A DNA stretch of 64,000 nt, taken from positions 45,140,515 through 45,204,514 of the forward strand of contig NC_079514.1 in NCBI RefSeq assembly GCF_000801105.2. The letters run 5' to 3'. Made by a program: the position numbers and the translations under genes. Each line of letters begins with the position of its first letter. Position 1 is the first letter of the stretch. This DNA comes from Raphanus sativus. Its lineage: Eukaryota > Streptophyta > Magnoliopsida > Brassicales > Brassicaceae. Shown piece by piece: positions 12,106 to 24,544 of the stretch. Under the pieces are notes generated by a model. It was not told the origin of the DNA and did not search any database. It was given only the letters and a program-made list of their open reading frames with translations.

Positions 12106-13373
12106 GGGAAAATATTATTTAAATCATTAACTTGAAAATTTGATTCAAAAATAAAGCATCAATTTTCGGTAAATTGAAAAAACACTTAACTTTTATTAAC
12201 AATTTATTTTAAATATAAACTTTCGTTAACTATATAATTTCTCGTCTTTCGTTAGTTAAAAGTTACAGTTGACTCACAGTATGTTTAAATGGTTTTTAAA
12301 GTTAATATATTTTTTGGTATAAATATAAATCACAACTTTTGTCAAAAAAATTAGAAATTGACTTTTAGTATAAACTGTTTTGTAAGTATAATTTTTTTGT
12401 CAGGTAACTATAAAATTTTATAAATATAGATATTGAATAACTAAAAATAGTAAAAATTTAATTATTTTTTCCAAATAAATTTAAATACTTTTAATTTCTA
12501 TTCTAAAATTTAATTAGTTAACATGTCATTAGTTTAATAATTATTCATTAGTGATTATAAAGAAATTTTAATATTATTTACAATAATTATGTCACTTTTA
12601 ACTATTCATATAGTCATAATTGGATTATGGTTCATAATTTTTAGATTGTTTGTAAATATTAATATTTTTTGAATTCTCGCAAGAATAAAACTAAGGGTAT
12701 ATATATTCTTCATTATTTTAATTAGGTAACAATATTTTGAATCTTAACAGTTTTTCGTTAGGCTTATTTTTCATCAAAATGCAGAAGGAATCTTAGTAAA
12801 CATTTATAGAGATTATATAAATTTTGTTTTGGATAATTTTTTTCGTTTGAGATAAAAGGTTAATTAACATCTGATTACCAAATGTTTTGACGGTAAAACT
12901 ATAAAACATAATCCAAATAAAATTATACTAATAGTTACAAAATTTTATCTAAATAACCATAAAAAGTGCTTCATTTTAAGTAAATTCTCAATTATTGATA
13001 TGTTAACTAATTATTTTAGAATATAAAAAACAATAGAAATATTTACTTTGAGAAATGAAAACTTTTCTATTTTTGGTTTGAATTATTTCTTATTTATAAA
13101 CTTATTATTGGTGTTATAGTTATTTAATATATATTTTCAATATTAAAAATTCAATATTTTAGAAACAAATTGTTGATTTATAGTTGTGCAAAAAAATACA
13201 TTAACTTTAAAATTCAATTTGGCATATTGTTAGTCAACTATAACTATTGATTAACAAAAATTTATGATTAAAATGACTTGTCAATAGAAGTTGAGTGTTT
13301 TTTTTGTCTACCGAAAAATTAGTTTTTATTTCAACCAAATTTAAAAGTTAAAGTTTTAAGTGACATTTTCCCT
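12106..13373. mobile_element. Mutator-like element with long terminal inverted repeats
   Basis: The left end begins GGGAAAATATTATTTAAA. The right end, reverse-complemented, begins AGGGAAAATGTCACTTAAA. Similarity continues for more than 100 bp through TTTTCGGTA and AACACT.AACTT.TATT. Flanks are AATTTAATA (12097-12105) and AATTTAGTA (13374-13382), a 9-bp duplication with one change, as expected for Mutator-type insertion. There is no transposase; it is non-autonomous. Confidence 0.75.
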
Positions 13374-13771
13374 AATTTAGTACTCCGAATCAGGAGTTAT
13401 ATTAAATAAGTGTGAAAAGACTGTAACAAGACTTTTGTGGTTGAATCTCCTATATATTAATTAAGAAACAGTGTTCAAGTTACAACTTATAGTACAATGG
13501 TGATGTGTTAGTCTCTTAGCCTCTCTCACAATCGTAGTGAAACAATCGCACTTGGACCAACCAACTTTATATATACTATTGGCGTGTTATTTTTATAGAA
13601 GGAGGGGTCGTCGCAAATGCGGACCCAAAGGGGAGGGGGGTCAACTGACACCCCTTAAATATAAGAAATTAATGTTTCAGATTTAAAATGTAATCAGCTT
13701 CAGCTCAAATGGTTATCTTATCTTAACTTGATACACTTAATCCGAGTTCGATTCCCTTCATTTCACCCAAC
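13374..13771. other. Short spacer with a tRNA-like segment
   Basis: Noncoding. Within 13695-13760 GCTCAAATGGTTATC and GAGTTCGATTCCC resemble the A and B boxes of Pol III tRNA promoters, but the whole does not fold as a tRNA gene. It may be a SINE relic. Confidence 0.3.
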
Positions 13772-16531
13772 TAGGCCTGGGCTTTCGGTGTACCATTCAG
13801 GTTCGGGTCGGGTGAAACAGGTAATCGGTCTTTCGGATCTGAGGACAGAAACACCATTCGGTTTATTTGTTTTTTTCGGTACGGTATCAGTTCAGAAGTC
13901 TTCGGGATCGGTTCAGTTCGGAGGAGGATTACAAGATCCGTGAAAATCCAAAGTATAAATGGTTCTGGTTCGAGTCCGTTTATTGTAACCAAAGTAACCG
14001 AAACAAAAAATACCCAAAATTAACTTAACAAACTTAAACATCTGAAACTGAAAACAAATTCAACTTGTTCAAATAACAACCAAATTCAAAGATACTTAAG
14101 TTTTGAGCACAACCAGAACATAAGAACGAAAATGAAAACAAAGGCATAACAAAGTACTAAAAAAACAAGTGCAAATCACTCAAATTTCGAACATGAAGAC
14201 AATCTTCTTTGAAGGACTCTGAGTCTCTTACTCCAACATTGCTGCATCTTCATTCTCTGCAAAATGGAAGTTAGAAACAATGTTTAAAATATACATTTAT
14301 ATTGTTAGTAATAAGAAAAATAGATTGAAGTAAGAACTAATATTGTTACCTCTTTCAAGTTTGTGATTCTTTTCAAGATCAACAAGAACTTGTGCATTTG
14401 AAGGCTGTCATATCTCCACCTCAAGATCTTGTTTCATCTGCTGCTCTGAACACATTAAAACCTCAACCATAAAATGAGTAAGACAACTCCTATGTGGTTC
14501 TAGAATCCTACCGCTGGTGCTAAAAACACTTTCTGAAGCAACTGATGACACTTGCATTGCTAAAACATCTCTAGCAATCTCAGACAACACTGGAAATCTG
14601 GTTGAGTTTGTCCTCCACCACGACAGCACATCATAATCCATTCCAACCATAAAATCTGGGTTCTCGACACTTTCTCTGAGGTAAGTCTCTAATTCATCCC
14701 TTTTCTCTCTAACCCAATCTCGTTCAGCTTATACTTGTATCTCACATCGATCCTCCTATAACCAGCACAATCATCCACTATCTCAATGTTGCTAGGCTGC
14801 TCTAGAGAAGACTGAGATTTGTTGCTAGGCTGAGATGATTGGTCATCTGGATCAAAAGGATTTCCATGTCTTACACTGTATTCTTTAAACAGACTTCTCA
14901 AGACAGTAATCAAGGACTTGTACACCACCTTGTATTCGACAATTTCTAGCCCATACAATTCCTCAAAGAACATCTTTGCAAGCTCCAACTTCTTGGTGGG
15001 ATCAAAGACAGTCGCAACCATCAGCATCTTGTTCAAGTTCTTGAGACCATCCAAATACTTGTCGAACTTTTTGAACATTTCTGTTGCCTTCGACTTCAAC
15101 TCAGAATCATAGCTGTCGATGAGTGCCATCAGATTTGTTGCAATGGTTACTATCTCGCCATAACACATGCGCATTGAGATAAGTTAAGGCTGATACCACC
15201 AGTGTTGAGTTGTAAAATATGACAAGAAACCAACAAAGTTTCTCGACTGCAGCCCAATCCATATGATGAGGAGGACCAACCCATGTAGAACCATTCTCTA
15301 ACTCACTGAAGTAGTCGTTGTACAATTTGTGTTATGCCTCCATCTTGTCGAATGTTACCTTGAATTTCAACGCTGTTGTCAACATCAGATACGTTGAATT
15401 CCACCTTGTCTTGACGTCCAAAGGCAAGCTTCCTCTTGTGATCTTACCCGAGTCCACCTTTAGCTCAAAAGACCTCAGCCTATTTGTAGTGATCTGACAT
15501 AGACAATAGCGTTGCGGATAGCAGCCACATTCTGGTCTATCTCTGCCATTCCATCCCTCACAATCAAATTTATTATGTGAGCACTACACCTCATGTGCAA
15601 GAAATCACCATGTAAGACAAGAGACTACTCAGACACTAAGGCAAATGCATTATGGAACTTCCTTAACGCAGAACTATTCACAATAGCATTGTCAACAGTA
15701 ATACGAAAGACCTTCTAAATTCCTCATTCAGCCAAGCAATCTAGCAAAACATTAGCTATAGTCTGACTTTTGTGATCCGTGATGTGCTTGAAGCCTATTA
15801 TCAGTTTTTTCAAGCGCCACAAAGCATCAATGTAGTGCACTGTGGTCACCATGTAACTAGCACCTACAAAGAAAATTATACAATGTTAGTAAATGATAGA
15901 AGACGTTGCTAATGAAAAAAATAATAAGTATGTGTAATATGTATAACCTGTTGTTTGGGAAACCCGTATATCAGTAGTGATGGACACACGTTGCTTATTG
16001 CATAAGAACATCTCTTCAATGCCTCTTTCTTCTCCACATACATCTTTACGATGTCTTTAGATGAGGTCCTTCTTGAATGAGGAGTGTACAGCATTGCCTA
16101 CAAACATATAAATCAGAGACATAAATCTAATGATTGTATTGAAACATGTAAACAGCAAACGCTAAAGGAAACATATAAGGAAATCATACCTTTTTACAAA
16201 AATGCTTACATGCCACACTATCAACAAACGCTAAAAGCAATTGTCTCAACAGAATCATCTCATTTGTGGCTTCTCTAAAAACAGTTTCAGAAAGCTTACA
16301 TGTCTTGAGCTTCCCATCATCACCAATACTTTTTTGTTTCTCTTTTTTGCTAGTTAACCACATTTGATGATTTTTGCAGATTTCAAGATGCTTCTTCAGG
16401 TTTGTGGTCCCTGATGTGGTGAGAAACGAGTATTCCTTCTGGCAATAGTTGTATAAACACATGTCTCTGTCCTCCTTAGTTCTTGTGTAATGATCCCATA
16501 ATTCTGATCTTGTTAGGAGGAGCCGATTCAT
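13772..16531 (-). pseudogene. Decayed hAT transposase gene and element end
   Basis: Reading on the minus strand: a BED-type zinc finger (16531-16184, with SELWDHYTR, TTSGTTNLKKHLEIC), the hAT catalytic-region segment (15174-14689, FDKYLDGLKNLNKMLMVATV and FDPTKKLEL), and the C-terminal dimerisation domain (14650-14408, DVLAMQVSSVASESVFSTSG). This is the order in RICESLEEPER/DAYSLEEPER-like hAT transposases. Frameshifts and stops separate the pieces. A hAT-like terminus (TAGGCCTGGGC) with TTCGG-rich subterminal DNA lies at 13772. The other terminus was not found. Confidence 0.8.
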
Positions 16532-17604
16532 TCTCTAGAAACCCAACATCTCACTTCTTTGATTCTTGGTTAATGAAATTGCTGACTCTCATGTTCAGAT
16601 GTAGGACTGGAGCTAAAGGATAGACTGGTTGAAGTTTATTCTCTTTATTTTTCTTTAAAAAAATCAAAACACATTATACATTTGAATTAACGTATTCTAA
16701 ACTCTCTTTTATTGTATATATATGAATCCTTCTAATTTTTAACATTTAGTTTAATAAAATTTCATATATTGCATAGATTATTGGAACTCCCTTTATAAAA
16801 TCTTCTTTGTCTAAAGAAGCGAATGTGTTCATACCGTATTTTTGTCGAGGTAAGATTGAGTCTAGTTCTCCTTCTGTTCTTAAAGTTTTAATTTCTTTGA
16901 TTTTGAAAGCTTCTTCTTTTCTTTATCATCATGTTTTTAGTTTTGAAGGGAATCAACTTCTGTTACTCATTAAAACTCTGTTAAGAATCCGAGAGTTTGG
17001 ATTGTACTTTAGTAATATTAGTTCAAAATCGAATAACTTGAAGCTTTCATTACGAAAATATTTCCACAAGATTTTGTCACTATTTCGCTGAAGCTTTCCA
17101 CCGAAGGTCATATCTAGTAGTCTGAAGTAAGGTGCTTTCAGATGAAGTAAAGAGGAATTTGCAGATGGAATCAAGTGTAGCAGTAGAAGTTTGGCGATTC
17201 CTTACAGAAAAGCAGTGGACGAAGCCACATATAACACGTGCTGTCAATGTAATCAACATTTATCTCTGTACTTTTTGCCGACTTCTTTGGACGAAATGTA
17301 ATATTAAAATTGGGCTTGATTCTGAGCTTGTATGAAATTTGGCCTTTGAGCCTTAGTAAAAGTTAACAAAAAAAACAACCAAGCAAGAAGATACTGCCAA
17401 CACCAATTGTTACTTATCGACGAGGAAGCAAAAGAGTGATAAAAGTAACAAGGACGTAACAAGCAAAAGAGTGATAGAGGTAACACAAGGACAGAGCATA
17501 AAAACCCCAAATGAAGGAACATAGATAGAAACAGTTTAAAAGAAAGAGAGATAGACAACGCAAAACAAACTCAAAGTCTTTCAAAGCACAACAAAACCCT
17601 TCAA
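16532..17604. other. Unassigned region 3' of the NYN gene
   Basis: Contains short open frames on both strands, the longest under 100 codons, none with a recognisable domain. The part nearest 17604 would be the 3' UTR of the minus-strand NYN gene. The rest may be hAT-internal or spacer DNA. Confidence 0.35.
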
Positions 17605-18888
17605 TCAGCTTGTAATCTTCCACTTATACACACTACTTGGAAGCTTTCTTTCGCCCCTTAGGTCAATAGGGTTGTCTCCACCAAATAAACTTTGCAAAAG
17701 CCACACAGATTTCACAAAGCAAACTGGATGAGGATCTACTAAGACTAGCTTGCAATTTCTTGAACTCAAAGCATGATCAAGCGCATCACACATGTTGTCT
17801 GGGAATCTTTCTGTGATCACCACTACGGTTGATCTTGATGTTTGGGGTCTGTCCAGTGCCCATAAAAAAATGTCCTTAATCACTTTCTTATTAGTCCCTC
17901 ATCTTTATCACCTGAAACCATATATAACAGACAGATTTATCTTTAGAAAAAGAGAAAGCAGACAGAGTTAAAGAAGTGGGGGAGTATTCACCACTCGGTA
18001 CAAAGGTGACGGGAAAGGAACAACCACATGATAAGTGATCATAGAATGCGATGTTCCTCTTCTTGCCATAAACAATGACTGACTTGATTCCAGTGGAAAG
18101 AGTCTCCATGAGACAACAAATAAAAATGTTAGGATGTAGACCACCAGGAACTGGGTAGTCCTCCACGTTCCAGAAAATTCCTGTATGATTATCTACAAGG
18201 TTTCACAAAAAGGATATAAATTGACAAGATTAAATAAACAACTATAACATATGAACAAAAAATGACTAGTCTACCGTGGCTCCAACGAGAGATATCATTC
18301 TGAATCATATTGATTTTGTGCCGTGAGTAGTTGGCTCGGCTGATAGGTTTCCTCCCAGCAAGTAGTTCATCCAAATGCCACTCCAAGCTTCCAGGAGGGA
18401 GCATTGGTGGTGTTGCTTCTTCAGCATGGGCAATGAAAATACTGTAGCCTTTTGATTCCAAATCACAAAGAAGACGCAAAAGCTCCGTTTCGTGTGAGAT
18501 TATTTTGGAGATTACCATCAAGTTGGATGGTGCAGGATTGTGCAATGCCCATACAAGGATGTCCGCAAGCATTGTATCAAGCTCCAGAAATGTACCGTCA
18601 TCTCTTGACACTATAAGAATAAACACATTTAATTATCAAACAAAAAGAGGCGAAAAGAGAAAAGAGCAAGCTACTTAGATAAAAAAAATTAACCTCTGTT
18701 TTGTAAAGAGAAGGATCCATGCTCAAAACAGGGGCGCACGCGATTTTTCCCTTCACAATAAGCCTTGATTGATACTTCACAGCGATGTCCCTCATTAGCA
18801 AGAGCTGACTTGATTTGATCAAGATGATCAAGACTGGGGTGTTTGTCGGCAAAGTTCCAAAAGATGCCTGTTTTAGGATCTGCGAGGT

Positions 18889-19080
18889 TTCACAAACACA
18901 CATAAACAAATTACAACAAGAGGGAGATGAGATTTTACCACGCAAGCCTTGTCTTTTACCATCTGCGGAGGCTTCACAAAACACACATAAACAAATAACA
19001 ATAAGAACAACAAAAACAAAACCAGAGAGAAGAAAAGTAAAACAAGAGGGAGATTAGATTTTTTTACCACGCAAGCCTTG
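18889..19080 (-). repeat. Duplicated segment in an NYN gene intron
   Basis: Two similar blocks, about 18889-18957 and 18964-19080, share AAACAAAT.ACAA, AACAAGAGGGAGAT and TTACCACGCAAGCCTTG. The second covers the true exon 3 donor, so the first carries a decoy copy of that donor. Confidence 0.55.
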
Positions 19081-19203
19081 ATTACAGGAAGCAATACTTG
19101 TGATTTCTTCTACATTTGGATAAAGCCATACAGAGCGCAGGTATTCCATCTCATGAGACACGGTTAGAAGAACAGTGTAGTCATTTGAACTCAAAGTATG
19201 AAG

Positions 19204-20108
19204 CGTAAGATGTCAATCTAAGTCCCACATTGGATATTAAACAAATGAAAGTCTAATATATAAAGAGATATCCAACTCTAATTAGTACGAGGCCTTTTGG
19301 GATGGAAACCAAAAGTAAATCCATGCGGGTTTGCCATTAAGACCCAAAGTGGACAATATCGTACTAATCGGATAAATAGAGTTGGACATGGGCTTTCACA
19401 ATCCCAACAATTGGTATCAGAGTGGTTGACGAAGAGATGTAAAAAGACCAAAATACCCTTTAAGTAAGAACGGGTAGAAGAGGAAAAAGAAGGTCTGTTT
19501 ACAGAAACGTCATAAGATCATGGAACCTGTGATGTTGTGGGACAAACATATTCTCAAAGGATTGAGATGTTAAGGAAGATACATTCTTAAAGGAAACCCT
19601 GCAATCCGCTAAAGGAAATACACAAGAGATGAGTTGTGGTCCTTAGTTTGAGGGGGAGAATGTGAGATGTCAATCTAAGTCCCACATTGGATATTAGACA
19701 AATGAAAGTCTAATATATAAAGAGATGTCCAACTCTAATTAGTACGAGGCCTTTTGGGAAAGAGTCCCAAAGTAAATCTATGCGGGCTTGTCATTAATGC
19801 TCAAAGTGGACAATATCGTACTAATCGGATAATATAGAGTTGGACATGGGGTTTAACAATCCCAACAATTGGTATCAGAGCAATTATAGGTAATAGTTAG
19901 TATGTGAGATGTCAATCTAAGTCCCACATTGGATATTAGATAAATGAAAGTCTAATATATAAAGAGATGTCCAACTCTAATTAGTACGAGGCCTTTTGGG
20001 ATGGAAACCAAAAGTAAATCCATGCGGGCTTGCCATTAAGACCCAAAATGGACAATATCGTACTAATCGGATAAATAGAGTTGGACATGGGCTTTCACAA
20101 TCCCAACA
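19204..20108 (+). mobile_element. TRIM retrotransposon array with three LTRs
   Basis: Three ~206-bp direct repeats (19204-19409, 19661-19867, 19903-20108) run from TGTGAGATGTCAATC (CGTAAGATG in the first) to AATCCCAACA. The first two are each followed by a TGGTATCAGAG primer site (19412, 19870). A polypurine tract (TTTGAGGGGGAGAA) precedes the second LTR. The internal regions are 251 bp and only 35 bp. Perfect 5-bp duplications TGAAG flank the whole (19199-19203, 20109-20113), so it is one insertion, later expanded by LTR recombination. It lies within exon 3 of the NYN gene. There is no coding capacity. Confidence 0.9.
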
Positions 20109-21182
20109 TGAAGAGCTTTGGCAAACTGTCTGTTTGCTGCAATATCTGAGATCACCATCAAACAGGGTACTGTTCTAGGATAGTCCACAGGATTTAGCAG
20201 CGCCCATAAAAGAATGTCCTTTAACATCTGCTTGAATCTCGCAGTTCGATTCCCTGAAACCACCAGAGAAGACTTTTGATTTACATACATACACAACTTA
20301 AAAAAGAAAACACAATATTTACAACTCACCTGTCGGTACCATAGTGATATTGGGGAGTAACAAGTCGTCATCATCATCATCACAATAAGCCCAGACACAC
20401 ACTTTACCATGGTGACCTTGATTTGCAAGAGCTGATTTGACATTATGATAGATTCCATTTCGAGATATTATTTCAGGGGAGTAATCCAAGTTCCAGAAGA
20501 CACCTATGTTAGGCTCAGGAGCAAACTTCATCCGTTTGTTGGGGACACTTGTGATTTGGTAGTCATCAAACCCGGGAAAAGATACCGAGCCGTCATCTTT
20601 TTCGTCAAGAGATGAAACGAGAATATTGAAACTCAGTGATTTCAAATCTTGAAGAACGCCAAGTAGTTCTGTTTCTTCTTTGATGTATTTTGAGATTACC
20701 ACCAAGTTTGATGGTGCTGGATAGTAGAGTCCATATTTAAGAACATCCACCACCATATTATCAACTTCTGTAAATCCAGCTTTGCACACTACAAATATAA
20801 ATATATATTTATGTAAATCAGCATAGATATATATACACTGAACTAGGTAACAAAGAGTATGGTAATTCACCTCTCTGTTGTAATACGATGTTGGAATCGT
20901 AATAGTTACAGGACAACTCATGCTCATCATCTTCTTCGCAGTAAGCCCTGACACTAACTTTACCATAAAGTCCATGCTTTTGTAGAGTTGCACTGATGTT
21001 CCCAAAAGCAATAGCATGATTAATTTTCTGAGGGATGGGACAGTTCCAGAAGACTCTGGTGTTAGCCACCTTGGGTTTGGTCATCATTCGCGTTCCGTCG
21101 AAGATATTAGGGTTACGAATATGGAGAGGTGCGGATGACAAGGGCTAGAACTCCTCCAAATAAATAAATAACTCCCACCCCG

Positions 21183-21895
21183 TCAGATAAATAAAATAGA
21201 TATTGCATTCCATATACTGTACAAGCATAATTGACTAATTTGCAAAAATGGAAGTTCATATTTTTTTGCGGCGATCTCCTGTGTTGGAGCCTCCAGACTA
21301 ATGTTGAGTAAAGCCTTTACCGCATGTGAAATAGCCTCTTCTTCCTCGGAACGTCTGCTTCCCCTCTGATGTGGATTGTACTTTTCGGAGAGTTCGTGTA
21401 ATCTGAAGAAGATTCCATCTGTTGAGATGAGTATCATACGCGCGGTGTAAAGCAGCTGGAGCACTCTCTCCATATGACTGCAGGTTGGAGTCAAACCCTT
21501 GAACCTTAGAGGCCATGTCACTAAATGTTGGAGCTACAAACTTTATGAGGCAATGAGGTCATATTCTCTTGTAAGACCATTAAGAAAACCAAAGATCTTA
21601 ATTGATTCCTCTATTGGTTTTCCAATGGTGCTTAAGGAGTCGCAGATTATCATGAAGTCTCTACAATAAACAAACAAGGTTTTGTCAGAGGAGGTGGGGT
21701 GAAAGCACCGTTGACAAAGCCGAAAATATTTTGACTGGACAAAAGAGACTTGAACTGGGTTTTCCATAGTAAGTAGTTGCCATCATTTATAGCTTGAATG
21801 TAGCTGGGCTCAAAACATGTATGTTGCTCAGAAACGGATGTGGGTTTAATGGATCTGCCATTCAAGCACTTGTGAAGGATTACAATGGCTCTGAT
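21183..21895 (-). mobile_element. Ty1-copia gag fragment
   Basis: Minus-strand pieces read as a copia gag: SYIQAINDGNYLLWKTQFKS (21865-21650), IGKPIEESIKIFGFLNGLTR.EYD (21767-21543), then MASKVQGFDSNLQSYGES followed by an Arg/Gly-rich tail (21516-21298). Frames shift between them. GGCTCTGATGCAATGTTG near 21883 resembles the reverse complement of a primer binding site. No pol follows; the element is truncated close to the NYN gene start. Confidence 0.75.
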
Positions 21896-22147
21896 GCAAT
21901 GTTGAAAGAGAATGTAACAAGATTTTTTTGACTGGATATTGCATTACTTGCTTAACCTTTACAGAGATTACAATGTGTTTAAATAGACATGACCGATGGA
22001 TCTAGATACTATCCTTATCTACCCAGATGTAAAGCTAGTGACTGATCACACAAGATAAATAGAGGATCAGATGGGTTTGAGAGGAACCATTGGTGCTTTG
22101 CTTTATGTTCCTCTGTTTTGTCTGCAGCTCTCGTTTTAAAACTAATA
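21896..22147 (-). repeat. Probable copia LTR remnant
   Basis: Follows the candidate primer site in the position of a 5' LTR. On the minus strand a TATA-like TCTATTTAAAC lies near 21985. Its outer end is cut by the Helitron at 22148, so the length is uncertain. Confidence 0.45.
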
Positions 22148-23410
22148 CTAGATTTTGATCCGCGCTTTCAAAGCGCGGATTTATTTCCATTATTTTTTTT
22201 AAATTGACAAATATTTAGTAAATATCATATTTTCATATATTTGTTTTTTTATAAAAGCTTAAACTTTTTATCTTTCTTTATCGTGGTTCACTTTAAATGA
22301 GTATAGGTCTGAGCACAATATCCGGATCCGAAGAATCAATCCGAAACCGACCCGAAAATCAGGGTCCCGAACCGATCAGACCCGGGGTAAATATCCGAAT
22401 GAGTTCTAAATTGCTATATCCAAAGAACTGGTCCCGAACCCGACCCGAACCGAGAACTGAATGAGTACCCGAAAATATCCAAAATGTGAATATATATCTA
22501 AAAATATATTTTATTAATTATATTTATAATTATTTTAACATTTTAAATTAATATTATAAGTTAACTATAGTAGTTATTTTCGGTACTGTTGAGTATTTTT
22601 GGATAAAATATGATAATTTGGATAAAAGTTTATCCAAAAAACTGTATAGAATGAATATTTTGGTTACTTTTGAGTAATTTGGATACAAAAATTTGAACCA
22701 AATCGGATACTTTGGTTACTTTGAGTACAAATAACCGAACCCGTTTTAGATACTTTGGTTATTTGGTTATTTTTCAGGTTCTTATGCATGAGAACCGAAC
22801 CCACCCGGATCCGGAAATATCCGACTCGAACCCGACCCGAAATTTTATAATACCCTAATGGGGTTTAATTTCAAAACTCTAAAAACCCGATACCCAAAAA
22901 AAACCGATATGTACCCGAACGTCCAGGTCTAATGAGTATTTATGTTTAGAAAATTGAACTTTATTTTTGATGAATTAAGTTGGTATAACTCTGATAAAAT
23001 TAATTTCATTATGTGGCTAATTTTTTTAATAAAAAAGTTATATACTTTTAGTAAAGATTTATACTTTTCAACGAAAAAATTCAAATTTTTTTTATGAATG
23101 CTTAAATTATATTAAAAAAAAACATAATAATTATGTGATTATTTTTTGTTCACAACACAAAATATTAAGAATGATTGAAAATAAATTATTTGAACTTGAA
23201 GAAAAAAATAAAAATTGGATCTGATTTTTTAATCGGCCCAAATAGCCCAAAAGAGATCTGATGTGGGAAGTGGGCTGGATCCAAAAAAATGGCTCAATAT
23301 AGATGTGTTATTAATATTACTTGATTGCCCTTGATGAAATATGCAATGTTAGTAAATGAAAGGGTATTTTTAGTAAAAAATCCAATAAGATCCTGCTTTA
23401 ATAGTATAGA
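22148..23410 (-). mobile_element. Non-autonomous Helitron
   Basis: The minus-strand 3' end is CTAG then T, with a 9-bp-arm hairpin (CCGCGCTTT/AAAGCGCGG, 22160-22178) just inside. The 5' end is TCTATACTATTAAAGCAGG after an A. The interior holds a degenerate CCGAACCCGACC-rich tract (22320-22930). It is an inverted relative of the element at 45361-46608. No Rep/helicase frame. Confidence 0.85.
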
Positions 23411-23587
23411 TTCGGCTTGGCGGGAGACTGAATAATGCAGATGGGCCAAGGTTGGTTCCTCGCCCATTGGTATGTGACTAACACTAAGCACATTAAAATT
23501 GGATTTACAAATTTATCTTTCATCTCACTTATATTAAATGATATCCATGTTTTATTGTAATTTTTATTTGTTTTAAAATATAAATAA

Positions 23588-24544
23588 CTAGATATTTATT
23601 TTATGTTTTTAGTTTTTTTTGTTTATACTAAATGATATATTTGTAATATTTAAACATAAATTTGAATTGAAAATTAATATTTGTAGTTATAATTAAAACT
23701 ACAATTAAAAGTTAATTTAAAATATTTTGATATAAACTTTAAATTTTCTAATTAAAATAATATAGAGGTGGGTCATAATTTTTCAAATTCCAGAATCTTA
23801 GCATTCCTTAAAAACAAATAATATAAATTTACAATACATAAAATATATAAAATATATAAACATATTTGGAACTAAAATAAATTTGTTAAAAAAAAAAATT
23901 GCTATTGTTGTTTGTTTCTATAGCTTGATCCGTGACTGTATAATATTTTCTTTCACTTTATTTTTTTCTTTGTACTAATGATTATATATATATATATATA
24001 CATATTTTTAAATTAATATGTATTACGATGCCAAAAAAAAAAATATGTATTACATAATTTTTAATATAAAAATTTAAAACAAAAAATGTTTATTATTTTG
24101 AATAATTATATTTTATGATTTTAATCGTCAATTATATCACAGTGTAACATATAAAAAGTCTACTATTTATAACTAATTAGACTTATATTATGAAAGCGTT
24201 ATACTAATAATTTATGAATAAATTATTTTATATTTTATTTATATGTTATATAAATTGATTTTGATGTGTGATTTATATTTTATTATTTCTTATTAATAAA
24301 TATTAAAAATATTAATATGTTAATTAAAAATCTATTAGGAAAACTATTTTGTTTATAATTCGATGAAAGAAATCTATTATGTAAATTAGGAAAAAACATT
24401 AAATACTTAAATCTATTATTTAAATAAGGAAAAACAAAACTTCATTAAATATATGTTCATTTAATACTTAGTGGTATGTCATTGTAAATAAGATGAACAA
24501 CTCATGGTTAATTCAATTTTGTATTTCTATTTTAATAATATAGA
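23588..24544 (-). mobile_element. Helitron-like element, 3' hairpin lost
   Basis: The minus strand begins TCTATATTATTAAAATAG after an A and ends ATATCTAG before T, fitting Helitron ends, but the 3' hairpin is missing. The interior is AT-rich. About 800 bp is closely related to 38456-39262, including CATTTGTAGTTATAAT-like and TTTATATGATATATAAATTG-like blocks, which shows it is a dispersed repeat. Confidence 0.6.

Larger units (their letters stand above)
17605..21087 (-). pseudogene. Tandem four-domain NYN (limkain-b1-type) protein gene, disrupted
   Basis: Seven exons by splice motifs: 21087-20871, 20788-20330, 20253-19068 (containing a TRIM), 18879-18694, 18610-18275, 18192-17992, 17911-17605. 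All introns are phase 1. Each domain is split alike: an N-half (FWNCPIPQ, FWNLDYSPE, FWNFADKHP, FWNVEDYPVPGG) and a C-half (V.DVLKYGLYYPAPSN, MLKDILLWALLNP, MLADILVWALHNPAPSN, VIKDIFLWALDRP). NYN domains are PIN-like RNase folds; plant members are often labelled putative endonuclease/glycosyl hydrolase. The usual FWD motif is FWN in all four, and the later GDRDF-type acidic cluster is absent, so nuclease activity is doubtful. Exon 3 is split by the TRIM. Exon 7 has an apparent 1-base loss near 17883 unless a later acceptor is used. In-frame translation can start at MMTKPK (21087); an upstream extension begins TTG. Confidence 0.75.

Noticed and set aside
17870..17911. Certain frameshift in NYN exon 7
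   Set aside because: A downstream acceptor (AAGAAAG before TGATTAAGG) would restore the frame, so I kept this as possible only.
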